The notes under the pieces: generated by a model
What the model saw: only the letters and a program-made list of their open reading frames with translations
Databases searched by the model: none
Told to the model about the DNA's origin: nothing
Translations under genes and position numbers: made by a program
Assembly: GCF_949628265.1 (NCBI RefSeq)
Contig: NC_088787.1
Location: 9,910,501-9,974,500 of the forward strand
Length of the DNA stretch: 64,000 nucleotides
Direction: 5' to 3'
Source of the DNA: Cloeon dipterum
Taxonomy: Eukaryota > Arthropoda > Insecta > Ephemeroptera > Baetidae
Part shown: positions 51,501 through 62,627 of the stretch, one piece after another
Position numbering within the stretch: position 1 is the stretch's first letter
How the letters are laid out: every line of letters begins with the position of its first letter

Positions 51501-54500
51501 GCCTTTAAACTTAAAAGTCTTACAAATAAATGCCAAAGCAAGAGGATGGGCGAAATAAGGCAACTTAAAATATAAAAGCTGAAATATAAAAATTTTAACT
51601 TACAAGAGTTTCCAAATAACGCGTTCAACCCATTTAAACATAATCTTGTTTACCGCCTGAGACGCAATTAAATTATCGAGCCAAAGTCAGCAGCCTGTCT
51701 AAATTTACGACAGGCTCTACAAGTGTTACATAACTGAATCAGAGATTATTAAATTAATTAATGAATTGAGGCGATTGAAATTTTTGAACCGGGTTCCAGG
51801 GCGCTACGGTGACGTGATCGCGGTGGTGGTTGGCAACTTGGCAGGCCGATCGAGACACAAGAGTTTCGTGTATCATTCTGAGCACAAAAGCACTGATAAG
51901 AACGATTATCTGATTAGTCAAAACGAGCTACAAATTCAAACGGTTGGCCATTATTATTTGGCTTCTGAAAATACAAAATACGCACGAATATGTCGTTCTT
52001 AAAGACTTTAGAAAATTGAACTTTAAACATTAAAAATAAGACTCTGCTTATTAACCTTAATAGAAAATTTGAAAACTAATTTTTAGAAATCTAAAATTTA
52101 TATTATTAATAAACAAAAATTTAAATAGTTAATTACTGCAAAATGGATGGTCGCGTTAACAATTAGGCAAGGGAAAAAACCCTGTGCACTTAATTAAAAA
52201 AGATGACGCGTCAGCAATGTTAAGGTGAGTAAAGATTAAGATGTTTCAATTCTTTTACTCTGATTGTATGTCATCTCGGCCTAATCGAAATTTACCAAAG
52301 GTTAAATTAACAAACAGCGCAACAATATATACAAAATTTATAGCAAAATATACCAGCGCATTAAAAAGGGAAACAGGGAAATTACGCCTTTAAAACATTC
52401 CAAGATGTATGAAAAAAACCTTAATTTGAAGCCAATAATTTTTTCTTATTTTCACACTTATTTCCTTATGCGTATTATCCCTTTGTCTTTTTTCTTGACG
52501 TGTTACTAGTCCATCCCAATCTCATTTTCCATTCTTTTGAGTTTGATGATGCGTCACTGAACTGGTTGCACACTCCGCCTAGCTGATTCGTCAAAGTATA
52601 TAATATGGAAGCACTTTTCACTCTTTCAAACGATTATTTTCTAAATTATTTATTTCAGCATTCATTTTTTAATCACAAAATTAAAATGAACGAGATTTTT
52701 AAGTTTTTGAGCACTCTTTTTAGAGAAAAAAAATCTGGATCAATCCCCAGAATGATTTCTTCCTTTTGAGAGTTGAAGAATTCAAGGGTGAATTTTTTAT
52801 CATTTTTATAAAAATTGGAAAAGTTGATAAAAAAATTAACATTGATGGAAATTTTTAAAATCGTACTGTGGCTGTTCAAAAATATACAACCGCCGCATGT
52901 TTAAACATTGGAATATTTTAAAAGGAATTTTAAGTTTTTGACTTTGGTTTTTTCGGTTGCAGTCAACCAATCTAAAATATATCATGATTTAATGCACCTG
53001 CCATAAATTTTAATTTACTTATAAGTATGGCTCCATCCTCTTTCAGACGAAGAAATATGAAAAAGTCAAATATCTTTTTTGTTTTTTAATCGTTTTTAAA
53101 TGTGCCGTTTTGTCCAGTAAGTACGAGGTGCTTTGAGAAACAAGAATAAAATTTTTTTTAAAACTCAAAGTTGATGCGATTTTCCTATTTGCTTCCCAAT
53201 CCAGACGAGATTTAAAAAAAATAATTCCCACCATTTAGGCTAAAAAAGTAACGGAAATGACCGCGTCAGGGGTGTAGATTATTCAAATCATTCTTAGGAC
53301 TAAATTTAAAATAAACTACATATTTCTTGTAAAAATTTGCTAATATTGTGTAAAAATTCGATGAATTCAAGTCAAAAGTTTCACAATTTATGCAAAAAGT
53401 GACGGTTGACGGTACCTTTTCTCCTTGGGCAACTTCATAACGCGTGCAAAAACTCGAACAGGAGTAGTCTCTTGACGCAATATCGCTCAACAGCCCATCC
53501 ACTGCTTTTTGTCCTGTGCAAAAACGCCAAATCCATATTCACATATCACAGACACACGCGCACGTCCCGAGCTCAAACCACACACGCACTGCTTTGCTTG
53601 CTGGGCTGGCAAAAAATGTGAGTGAGTCGGTGCCGGACGGAAAGAGTGAGCGCAGACACCGAATTGAACGTGTGTGAGTGAGACTGGCCGAATGTGGTAC
53701 TCACAGGCATTTGTCTCTCTCTCTCTCTCTCTCTCGCTCTCTTCCCAAGATAAGCGACGAGCGCTGCCTGAGTGAGTGTGCGGAGGAGGAGAAACAAAAA
53801 GACTCTGCCTTTCGGCTCCGGCACTTGGATTTGAGGCCAAACCTTTTGGCATTCTAATTGGAAACGAAAGAAATAAATTGAATCATACACGTTATGAAAT
53901 TCAGTAATTGTAAAAAGATTAATCAAAACTGGTGTATGTTAATTGTTCAGAATCTCAAAATTTTTATTTTAGCTAGAATTTTTGTCAGTAAAAAACAAAT
54001 TTAAAAGATAAAATTTTTACGTTCATCTTTCCATTTTTAATTAAAATTTTGTCTAATTAAATTAAAAAATAACAATAAATTTATTTGATTTAATAGATTT
54101 AAAGATAATTTTATCTTGTTCATATATTTTAAATATTTTCTCGACTCAGGTACACACAAACAGTACAACAGTAGGTTTCAATTATGGATATCCAACATAG
54201 ACATTCAAGTTTTTTTGTCAAGTTATAACTCAAAGTAAGAATTTTGACAGGTTACGGGCAATAACATTATCATAATGGAATAAAAGAAGTAAATATTGAG
54301 ATTTTTATTCCATCATCGAGATTTTATAAACTTAAAATAATTATTCATTTAATTTATTTCAGAAAAATTCGAGTTTAACGTAAATTTGTTACGTAAAATA
54401 TCGAGTTACAAAAAAAATTGTTCAGGAGGTATTTGTGTGTGGTATTGTCAGGGTGGAATGACTTTTTAATCTCTTATCCCCTGTGTCTCGTTGCTACATG

Positions 54501-57500
54501 CTTTCCTTGCATTCCCGCGCCTTTTCCTTGTACCACACGTTTCATGGTCAATAAATATTAACCCTCTTGTAGTTTACAAATACCACCTCTCCTGATGATA
54601 GGTAAGCTGAGCGCGTTATTGCCGGTGGTCTTCTACAAAAATCTTATTACTATATAGCAAACTAAATTTCAGCGGGAGCCAGATGTGCGATAAAATTGGT
54701 TCGCACTGCGCAGATCCAAGATGGCGTCTGAATGTGGAAAACAAAAAGCTCTCTTTGGATTCCCGTACGAGTGTCAAGAGTTTGTTTTTACGATCTAAAA
54801 GACACATTTTTTACAAGTAATGTAAATTATGCCGCAATATTGACCAAAACTTGGTTCTTTTCGCGCATTTTCACGTGACCGCTTTTTCGCGCCATACTCC
54901 ACCGGACGCCATATCGGCGCGTCGCACGAATCTGACCCCGCCACTAAATTTAAAAAGTTTAAGACAAAATTGTTTCTAGTAAACTTTCTCCGACATTAAA
55001 GTCTCTAAGAATCGTGAAATTTGGACTCAACAAAAATGGCGCAGTAAATTCAACTGAAACAAAATAATTTTTAAACTGAATTATAGAAATTTAAAAATAA
55101 AAATTTGCAACAAAAATCTACAAATCTCCTGCGAATATCTTTTAAATGTTGATTGTTCTCTCAAGATGTCTATTGTTTCGTTCTAGTAAAATTGAAATCT
55201 TCAAATTTTACCATTTGGCCTGAAAAGATTTTTTGAAAAAATTCTAAGCTTTTAACTCTTGTAAAATAGGCAATTCTGGGAATTTCATCTTAATATTTTG
55301 GGCATCTACATTTGTCCTTTGTCCTACATTTCTCCACAAAATTTGATCAAGATCTGAAGACCAGCCACACCAATAAAGGGTTTTATTTTTAGAGTGCACT
55401 GATATCACGATTTTTTAATATAATTTCATAGCTCTTTCAATGCTCTTATTTGTTTTGTAATTGGCACAAAAAAGGAGTTTTTCAAGAATGTTCGAAAAAC
55501 TCTGAAAATGCGGAACCCCCCACCCCCCCAATTTGTTTGGGTTTTCCAGCTGTTTTTTTTTACAAAAAACTGCGGTGCATTTTACGCATTGCAAAATTGA
55601 TGAATCTTGATCTTTCGCAAAATGTTGCAATATTTTATTCGGCCGGGCGTAGAATCCATCCGGCGGCGCGCGCGACAGAAATAACCACATTGTTCATCAC
55701 ACGGCATGCTGGTGAATTATTAATTGTGTCTATAATTCGCAGCATGCACGCAACGTTCGTTCATTGTGTGCGCGCGCGATGCTGCTTAATTCGAGTGGAA
55801 TATCTACACTCGAAGCAGCCTTTTCGCAAACAAACAGAGAGTAAAAAAAACTCCTCCCTGCGTGACAATGAGTACATGAGCGAGCGGAAACAAGTCTCTC
55901 TGCCACTTGTCGCGCTGACTCAAAGCAAATTGAAATTCTCTCGCCTCCCGCGCACGGCCGAACTCTCAATTGGCCGCTCTTTGCAAATTTTCACGTACGA
56001 GACGATGATTTGCAAGGCAGGATATGATGTGATGCACCGCTCTCGACACATTCCTGTATGTTTCAAGTTTGTTTTGCAAAGCCAATATTTGCCAAAGGAA
56101 TTACGCGACCGTTGAAAAGCAGACGAGAAAGTATCAACCCCTCGGGAGCCTATATAGCGCCATAAAAGAGGTTGATATACGACCGATGTAAGCCTCATTA
56201 TCGCCTCTTTATTTGCAACAACAGCTGAAATTATCAGCGGATTAAGTTTCAACGTCTTAGCTGCAGTGCGATAAGTATTGAACTTTAATTTTGGATTATT
56301 ACGGCTATAATTCTATTAGTAAAATACATAATATACTACGTGCTGAAAATTTGGACCCAAAACTTAATCTTGAGTTTTAAAATCTACGTCCTTGTTTACT
56401 CAGGCAAATTATGACAGCATTTCACAGATAAAACAAAAGGGAAACGAACGTGTCAATCAAATAACAAAAGCTTTTCTAATTTCGCAATCGCGTGCCGCGT
56501 GCCGAAATTCACTATAAAGAGAAGCCGCGTAATTTTTCTCAATTCCAAAGAAAGCCCCTCCCAAATTTTTCGGAATAATACTTATATGGTCCCAAATTTA
56601 GTGCAATTACCGAAAAACTGCTTCCATTCGGAGACAATTAAGTGAGTGACGCACGCAAAGCTGTTGGCTCAGACCGGTTGAGTTGTTTATCAAGCAAATT
56701 TAGCGCTGACATAAATCGATAAGCGTCGATGAAAACCTCAATTTTGCCCCATTTCACTTTCCTCATAATAGTACACTTCAAAACAGAACAGTGGTGACTA
56801 ACCTGGAGACGACCTTGAGCAGTTTCCTCAGGGCTGCGTAGTTGGTGGTGATGGGCACCCTGATCATGTTGATGCATAGCTCAGGTTCCCACCTGGACTG
56901 CAGGTCGCTGCCCTCGTCGCGGCGCAGTTCCTCCAGTAGCCGCTGACCTGGCTCCTCTGAAGGCAAATTTAAAAAATAAAAGTCAAAAACATAAAGTAGA
57001 AAAAAAATTTATTTTTATTTTAAAGTCATTCTATGTTTTCTTTTAACAAGTTTTAAAATTTTAAACAGTTATTTTATTTAATTTTTAAATGTCAATATTA
57101 TTAAGATTTTTTTTAAATTTGAGAATAATTTTTGTTATTAATTTGCATTAAATTAAGATATAAGGAATTTAATAAATTGTATCCTCTCAACCATCGTGTT
57201 GAGTGTAGATTAATGAGAAATTAAAATTTTCCCAAAACGTGTACTGTAGGATATCCGCTCTACAAGGAAGTTATCTTAGTTGTAATAAAGGTCCATATTG
57301 CTCTTCAGCTGCAAGCTGCAAGTATATTAACTCGATTAATTTTTACATTAATTGAGACCTTGATTTACTCGATTTGTTTACTCAAAAAATAAATAATTTC
57401 AACCATTAGCTATAATGTCAAATGGCTTTATTTTACTTTAGGGCAATCGTCAATTTTTTTTCTGAGCTTTCAATCGTAGCGGACCACCGAATGAGCATGA

Positions 57501-60500
57501 ATCGTGCGATTTAAGTCATTGGAACCACGTTTAAAACAGTCTAAAATAAAAAACATTTTAATTGACTAAAATTCCACATTTGTGCTTCACATTAGAGCTT
57601 TAGAAACCGTCTAAATCAGCTAAGAAATCGTTTCATTCCGTGAAAATAATTGCAACGAACAACAGACTTAAAAATAGTCGATATTTTACGAAAAAAAAAA
57701 TCATATATAACTCCGATTTGATCCATAATTTAAAAAAAAGCTGTGGAATAAACAAGTGATTTGATTTGTTTAATTTCTTCTGGAGGATGTCAAACAAATT
57801 TTACGTCGCGATAATAATATTAAAGAAAAAGCAAACTTCGTATTTCTCGTGATATCCGAAAGCGCGAGTGCGTCATCGCGAGAAACTGATAAAGCTGAAA
57901 GGTAGCATCAAATCTCGTGAAGTCTAATCAACACTGCACCTATTATCAGAACTCAACTATGAGTCTCGGAATGATTTTCCTGATTGGCAATTCAGTAATT
58001 TAAAGCTCCAATTCAATAAAAAAATCAAACACCCTCAATTTTTAAAATATATTCTTTCTAAATTTCAAGAATTATTTCACATCCCTTTTTTAATGATAAT
58101 AATTTTAACTAAAAAGTTAACAAACAAACGAAACATTTTAAAGCAAGGAAATGAAAGGTTTTTACCTGAGTTGCTGAGCGACCTGCGAGCCCTTTCTGCG
58201 ACACGGTTCCATAGTTGCTGTCCAAGGCTGGTTGTCATGCCTATAAGCAGACATATTGTTATTACACGCAGGAAGTGGGTGAAGTGCTTGTCGAGACGTT
58301 TGATGTTTTCAAACAAGCCGACGTGGGCCAGAATCGATGCAACGACACCATTATCAAGCCAGTCGTCCTCCAACATTTTATCTGCTCCGTTTTCAAATCT
58401 CGGACAACGTGAATTCAAATGCAGCTATTTTCAGCAGCGTTGTAATGAACGACTTGATTGCACATTTTAAGAGTGGAGAGTGAGTAATTTTGCATGTTGA
58501 TCGCTAGCGGGAAGGCATAATTCAACATACAAAATTGATAAGATATATAACGTCCCTCGTCGCTACCGTGTCGACCCTAATAAATTTTCAAGTTTAAGCT
58601 TTGGCAATGAAATTTGCCTGCGTTCTTTTCTTATCCTTAGTGGTGGCCTATATTTTAACTTTTGCTCTTGAAGTTTTTTTACTGTTCACGCCTTCGTTAT
58701 TTTAAACAATTAGCTCAGCAAAAAATGGACAAGATCAAATAGCAACCAAAGCTGATTTGATATCATTAAATTTGAAGTGTTTTGCATTCAGCACTTCTTG
58801 GGAAAAACAGTCTCTTTTACATGATTCCACTTTGAGATATAAATTATCTGCCAGAAACAAACACGCAGCGTGCAACTTGTTGTCTAGGAAGATTCAAAAT
58901 AAAGTATTTCTCCCCTTTGGAAATCTTATCGTCAGAACACATGTTGTACATAATGAGTATCGTTCAAATAATCTAATCATAACAACATGGCTTACTATCA
59001 TTATTATGGAATATCTTTGACAAAGAGGGTAATTGAACCAAAAGTCCAGTGTCGAGGTCGAGTGCATCAAAGAACCACACCGAATTCCAATAGAGTTTGC
59101 GATATCAAATTAGAAACGGATTTATTGCGTTGTATACTCAACACATAGAAATATCCAGAACAAAAATTTTTTACTGCATCGTGATATACAAAACAAAGAC
59201 AAAAAACGAATTTAAAATTTTTGTAAATGAACTCAGGTTTTCAGAACTATTGGAAGACCTCTGTATCATCGTTAACAGTAATAAGGAACATCTAATAACG
59301 TCTAATAAATGAAAATTTACCTATTTTTTCAAACTCAGTCAAAAATAATTCTTCCATTGTGTATCATGCTCTCATGCGACACGCACTGACAATAAACCCT
59401 AACGAGTATGTAGCATTTTGAAAGAAATTCCCAACAAATATTCTGGCCAAATGTAAGCAAGGACGCTGTAAGTTGCAGCTTCTAAATACCAAATGCATTC
59501 CGCAGCGTGATATTATTCAAGACAAATTCCAAAGCATGTTAATTTCCTAGAAAATTGTCAAAATTGCCAAAATCGAGAGTTCTGTCTTCTATTGTTTTTT
59601 TTTTTCTGAAAGACCATTTCCCTATATATATGCGCCATTCACAGTTTGATTTTTTTGTTTCAAGAACGCGCAGTAACTGAAAAGCTACAATTTTAGCAAA
59701 ATGAAAACGCTTTTATAAGCGCTGAAAGAGTTTCGACGAGAAAAAATTTTTAAAAATATTAGTTTGAGAGAAGATTTATCCTATTTTGATTTTTACCAAT
59801 TATTGGGGAGCTTAACTTTTGACAGGTTGCTAAAAATAGAGTATAAATATTGCAAAGATGAAACTCCTGATATTAACTCACGTTTGATAATTAGTTTAAA
59901 GCCAAAATTTACCAATTAAAACCACCATGCATAAATTTTAGCAAATTCAGCGCGATTTTTAAATGTAGTGAGAACTTATGTATCCCTAGCTTGAAATTTT
60001 CACAGTAAAGATTTCACTAAAAGAGATAAGATACGTATCATCTTGACGAGTGGAATTTTCGCATTTAAAAAAATGTAAAGAAAATTGGGAAGATTTTCTT
60101 ATGCTTAATCGGTTGCTAATCGCAGCTATTTCACTACAAAAAATAGTTCATATATTATAAAGAAGTCTTTTGTATCTACACAGAGTATCGTACAAGAAAC
60201 ACAATTGGTCCACTATGAGAGAAGTAGTTATTTCTTCGCTAATTCTCGCACAATTTCTGAGAGAGTTAATTAGTTTAACAATTTTGAGTCAACCAAAAAT
60301 TTCAATTAAATTATTGTCCTGAATCAATATACTTCAAAGGACCAACTTCTGCTTCGGGGTTCGCTAATTTTGGAGTTAAATATGCAACTATAAATAATAC
60401 GTATTATCTAACATTTTAATTTTGGCGCAGTAAACCCAGCCAAAAATTCCTACTCATCTGGGATTTTCAGCATTTTTCATAGTTTTTGTCCGGATTTTGC

Positions 60501-60876
60501 TCAATAAAAATCATAAATTTCATTTTTTTTAGACCGAAAGGAGCAAAAAACCCTACTGAATACTGATAATAAATTAAATCATTTTGAGAAACCACATTGG
60601 CACTAAAATAATTTTTAAATTGAATTTATTTCCATTTTTGGCCGTCAAAGACATTGCGTATTTTGTTCAGATAAAATGCACAAATATGCGGAAAAGCATT
60701 CAAAACATATCCGTTTTTTCATTTTTTGGAAAAATACATGGGTTTTTCTGCAACTAACATTAAAAATTTTCATCTTTCAAAAACGATTTTTTTTAAATTT
60801 AAGTAAAATCTTAAAGACAAGATTTTTCACCGCAATAAAAGGCGCGCAATCAACTGTAATGAGTCGTACCTGGCAT
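36522..60876 (-). CDS. form3: INF2-type diaphanous-related formin (form3), isoform with exon 1a
   Basis: Formins nucleate and elongate actin filaments. Sixteen coding exons: 60876-60870, 58240-58166, 56956-56803, 47183-46951, 41878-41763, 41698-41539, 41187-41012, 40954-40875, 39920-39271, 38484-38162, 38106-37987, 37930-37790, 37732-37557, 37499-37390, 37338-37163 and 36734-36522. Phases close to 969 aa. The GTPase-binding/FH3 region (about 28-300) includes ELCINMIRVPITTNYAALRK, WMVEFVERGGLAVLLEAL and KMQVFELLCALCLFSAKGHT, close to INF2. FH1 (about 430-510) is runs of 7-9 prolines. FH2 starts at LKTLNWTKIPP and includes LHLGNMLNAGSYAGNAVGFK. The C-terminus has a WH2/DAD-like helix, VVDKLMQEIRSGTFKLRR. 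Exon 1a gives only ATG CCA G, after a GC-rich 5'UTR reaching to about 61100. Large introns account for the 24-kb span. Confidence 0.9.
41879..43137. other. form3 intron upstream of the nested gene
   Basis: AT-rich with no gene seen. The nested gene's regulatory DNA probably lies in its right part. Confidence 0.4.
43138..43143 (+). promoter_or_regulatory. TATA box of the nested secreted-peptide gene
   Basis: TATAAA lies 32 bp upstream of an initiator-like TCATTC (A at 43170), giving a 5'UTR of about 38 nt. The spacing is canonical. Confidence 0.75.
43208..44049 (+). CDS. Small secreted peptide, family not recognised, nested in form3 intron
   Basis: Two exons, 43208-43447 and 43990-44049, phase 0, give 99 aa. 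The start MKSLAACLFLAAVVAGALA is a classic signal peptide with predicted cleavage before RPAEQG. The mature part of about 80 aa has no cysteines, a Leu/Gln/Asp-rich middle (NLLAQDLDLLAQMGQQP) and a C-terminus that could form an amphipathic helix (YQLGRAFLSRFFTLSAY). TATA box, initiator, short 5'UTR, GTGAGT donor, TTTTCACAG acceptor and AATAAA make a full gene. Such compact TATA genes are often highly expressed secreted, cuticular or immune products, but I recognise no family. It lies antisense in the form3 intron between exons 41878-41763 and 47183-46951. Confidence 0.75.
44175..44180 (+). terminator. Poly(A) signal of the nested secreted-peptide gene
   Basis: AATAAA 126 nt past the stop codon. 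Confidence 0.7.
45869..46229 (-). mobile_element. hAT-like MITE, copy 1 (old, with duplicated end)
   Basis: In reverse orientation relative to the other two copies. Shares GATTCGTGCGACG, GGTCACGTGAAAATGCGCG and AGACGCCATCTTGGATCTG with them. The terminal part is repeated once (46078-46143 resembles 46160-46229). No target duplication is clear. Confidence 0.8.
53690..53860 (-). promoter_or_regulatory. Candidate internal form3 promoter with GAGA tract
   Basis: A (CT)n run at 53713-53742 reads (GAGA)n on the form3 strand, the site type bound by GAGA factor. It is followed downstream by ATGCCT and a strong donor GTGAGTACC near 53698. An alternative 5' exon joining the exon at 47183 is possible; the next in-frame Met is in that exon. 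No transcript evidence. Confidence 0.3.
54670..54943 (+). mobile_element. hAT-like MITE, copy 2
   Basis: 274 bp, starting CAGCGGGAGCCAGATG and ending AATCTGACCCCGCCA. Flanked by a perfect 8-bp direct repeat, CTAAATTT (54662-54669 and 54944-54951), the size typical of hAT transposition. Non-coding. Confidence 0.9.
56957..60869. other. form3 introns around exon 58240-58166
   Basis: AT-rich. No other gene is supported on either strand, apart from the coding exon itself. Confidence 0.4.
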
Positions 60877-61120
60877 GGGTGAGGATCGGCGCGGCGGTGG
60901 TCGCGCGAGCAGGCTGGTCGTCGGAGTCGAAACACGCACTCAATCAGACTAACAAGCGCATGCAAAGAGAGGCGCGAGCTGCAACCGCAATATGCAAACT
61001 CGGTGCCGAGAACGTAATAAATAATTGAGTGTCGCCAGCGGGACGGGTGCGGGTGAAACAATAGAGGGCCGTTCAAGTTCAGTTCAGCAGCAAAACAAAG
61101 CAAAGCGCCTCTACCAGCAT
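60877..61120 (-). promoter_or_regulatory. form3 exon 1a 5'UTR and proximal promoter
   Basis: GC-rich stretch directly upstream of the exon 1a ATG, in sharp contrast with flanking AT-rich intron and intergenic DNA. A GT/GC repeat starts at about 61124. No TATA box in a convincing place. Confidence 0.5.
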
Positions 61121-61765
61121 CCCTGTGTGTGTGTGTGTGTGCGCGCGAGGCAGGCGCGTGCCTAGCGCCTCTATTGCGAGTCGCAGACTGACACTTCTCG
61201 TTGCTGCACTTTTTTCATATTATATGTACAAACAAAAGTCGGTGTTGAATTATAGAGCAACGGCTCGCGTTACACGACCGCTTGCTTTTTTCTGCTTCGC
61301 GGGACGTTTTCGTGGCGGCTCGCCCAAAAGCCGTCTCGCCTTTCGCACTCCGCATCGCAGAGAGAGGAAAATATGTATGTATGCTGCACGCTGACATCAT
61401 GCAGCGGACGAATTAATGCGGTATTTCTTTTTTTCGGATGCTAATTGAATCTGTTTGCGGTGCTAACAGAGGACTTGTTTCTTCTTTTCATTTCTCGGCG
61501 TGACAAGTGTGCAATGTGTGGCGCCGCCTTTCATTTTTCAAAACGGAGCGTTTTTTATGTTTAAAAAAACTGGAAATGTTAAAACTGAATTGATTTTACC
61601 CAAAATTAGATCGCTCTTATTAACAGACAAAATTTGAGTGCCCGTGAAAAAGTTGTAATGCTCGAAAAATTGGTTTGAAAACATTTGAAATTGATGTATG
61701 GAAAATATAATAAGAAAAATCAATGCCCAAAATTCAAATGAATGAGAAAATAGATATAATTAGAC

Positions 61766-62042
61766 TAGCGGGGTCCAGATGTGCAATAAAATTGGTTTGC
61801 ACTGCGCAGATCCAAGATGGCGTCTGAATGGGGGAAGCAAAAAGCTCTCTTTGGATTGCCGTACGATTGTCAAGAGTTTGTTTTTACGATCCAAAAGACA
61901 CAATTAGTACAAATAATGCAAATTATACGTTACAATATTGACGAAAACTTGGTTCCTTTCGCGCATTTTCACGTGACTGTTTTTTCGCGCCATACTCCAC
62001 CGGACGCCATACCTGCTCGTCGCACGAATCTGACCCCCGCTG
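61766..62042 (+). mobile_element. hAT-like MITE, copy 3
   Basis: 277 bp, starting TAGCGGGGTCCAGATG and ending AATCTGACCCCCGCTG, with a perfect 8-bp duplication AATTAGAC (61758-61765 and 62043-62050). An open frame across it is fortuitous. It sits between the two alternative first exons of form3. Confidence 0.9.
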
Positions 62043-62291
62043 AATTAGACATAATGATTTTCGATAATTTCACTTTGAAAGATAAACACAGGTGCAACTA
62101 ATCCAAAGTAAACTGCAGGATTTTATCTTAAACTTCTTAGAAAAGTTATTTTTCAGAAATTTTGCCGTACATATTCACTTTTGATTCTTGATATTGTCAA
62201 AGCTTTGCTTTAATCTTCAACAATTTACTCATGACGTGCCCTAGAGGAAATAAATGAAAATATATTGTGCAGATTAGCTCTGCGAGTGCGA

Positions 62292-62330
62292 TATAAAAAG
62301 AAGGCCGTTGCGTATTTTTTATCAATGTAA
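62292..62330 (+). promoter_or_regulatory. Candidate plus-strand TATA/initiator pair
   Basis: TATAAAA at 62292-62298 and TCAATG with A at 62324, a 32-bp spacing. No clear coding gene follows, so it may drive a non-coding RNA or be chance. Confidence 0.25.
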
Positions 62331-62524
62331 TACTGCGTGAAACTCATAACTTTTATAAAAGTAAGCAAGTCACTGCTTCACTTGGTTCAAAAGTGTTTTT
62401 TGCGGTGTGCGTGTTGTGTGCGCAAGCTGTTGCTGACAATAGCAATCAAAAGGTCGAAATTTAAGGCTGCGGTTGGGGTAAATATTGATCTGTGTGTCAT
62501 GTTTGCTGTTGACATCCATCTCAC

Positions 62525-62627
62525 CTGCTAATGTGGTGAAATCGGACGCCGCGACATTCAACGTCGAGTCGCCGCCAGTGACATCAATGCTGTCAGCACC
62601 CACCGCCTTTGACGATTCCGCACCCAT
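62525..62627 (-). CDS. form3: form3 alternative first coding exon (exon 1b)
   Basis: An ATG in good context (A at -3, G at +4) opens a 103-nt frame starting MGAESSKAVGADSIDVTGG and ends at a donor (GTGAGA). It leaves one base, G, which is the phase needed by the form3 exon at 58240-58166. Joined, it gives a 1001-aa isoform. Gly2 with Ser6 and Lys7 fits the N-myristoylation consensus. Other formins (FMNL) are known to be myristoylated; for form3 this is inference. It could instead be the first exon of another minus-strand gene, but no other fitting exon was seen. Confidence 0.55.

Larger units (their letters stand above)
47184..56802. other. Long form3 intron (9.6 kb)
   Basis: Mostly AT-rich. 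GC-richer islands at about 49440-50170, 53480-53850 and 55640-56160 could be enhancers or alternative promoters. At 49554-49559 a plus-strand TATAAA precedes TCAGTG (A at 49578), but the 24-bp spacing is short. A 221-codon plus frame at 55450-56115 has no recognisable family and I do not call it. MITE copy 2 lies here. Confidence 0.4.

Noticed and set aside
55450-56115. Plus-strand frame of 221 codons in a form3 intron
   Set aside because: No recognisable domain, no promoter or poly(A) signal placed to suit it, and it spans an abrupt AT-to-GC change. GC-rich composition explains the lack of stops in its right half. Worth an RNA-seq glance only.
58077-58418. Minus-strand frame of 113 codons around form3 exon 2
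   Set aside because: Only 58240-58166 is exon; the rest is read-through into introns, shown by the TATAG acceptor and the phase match with both first exons.
61817-62101. Plus-strand frame of 94 codons
   Set aside because: It lies almost wholly within MITE copy 3 and is not conserved as a frame in the other two copies.
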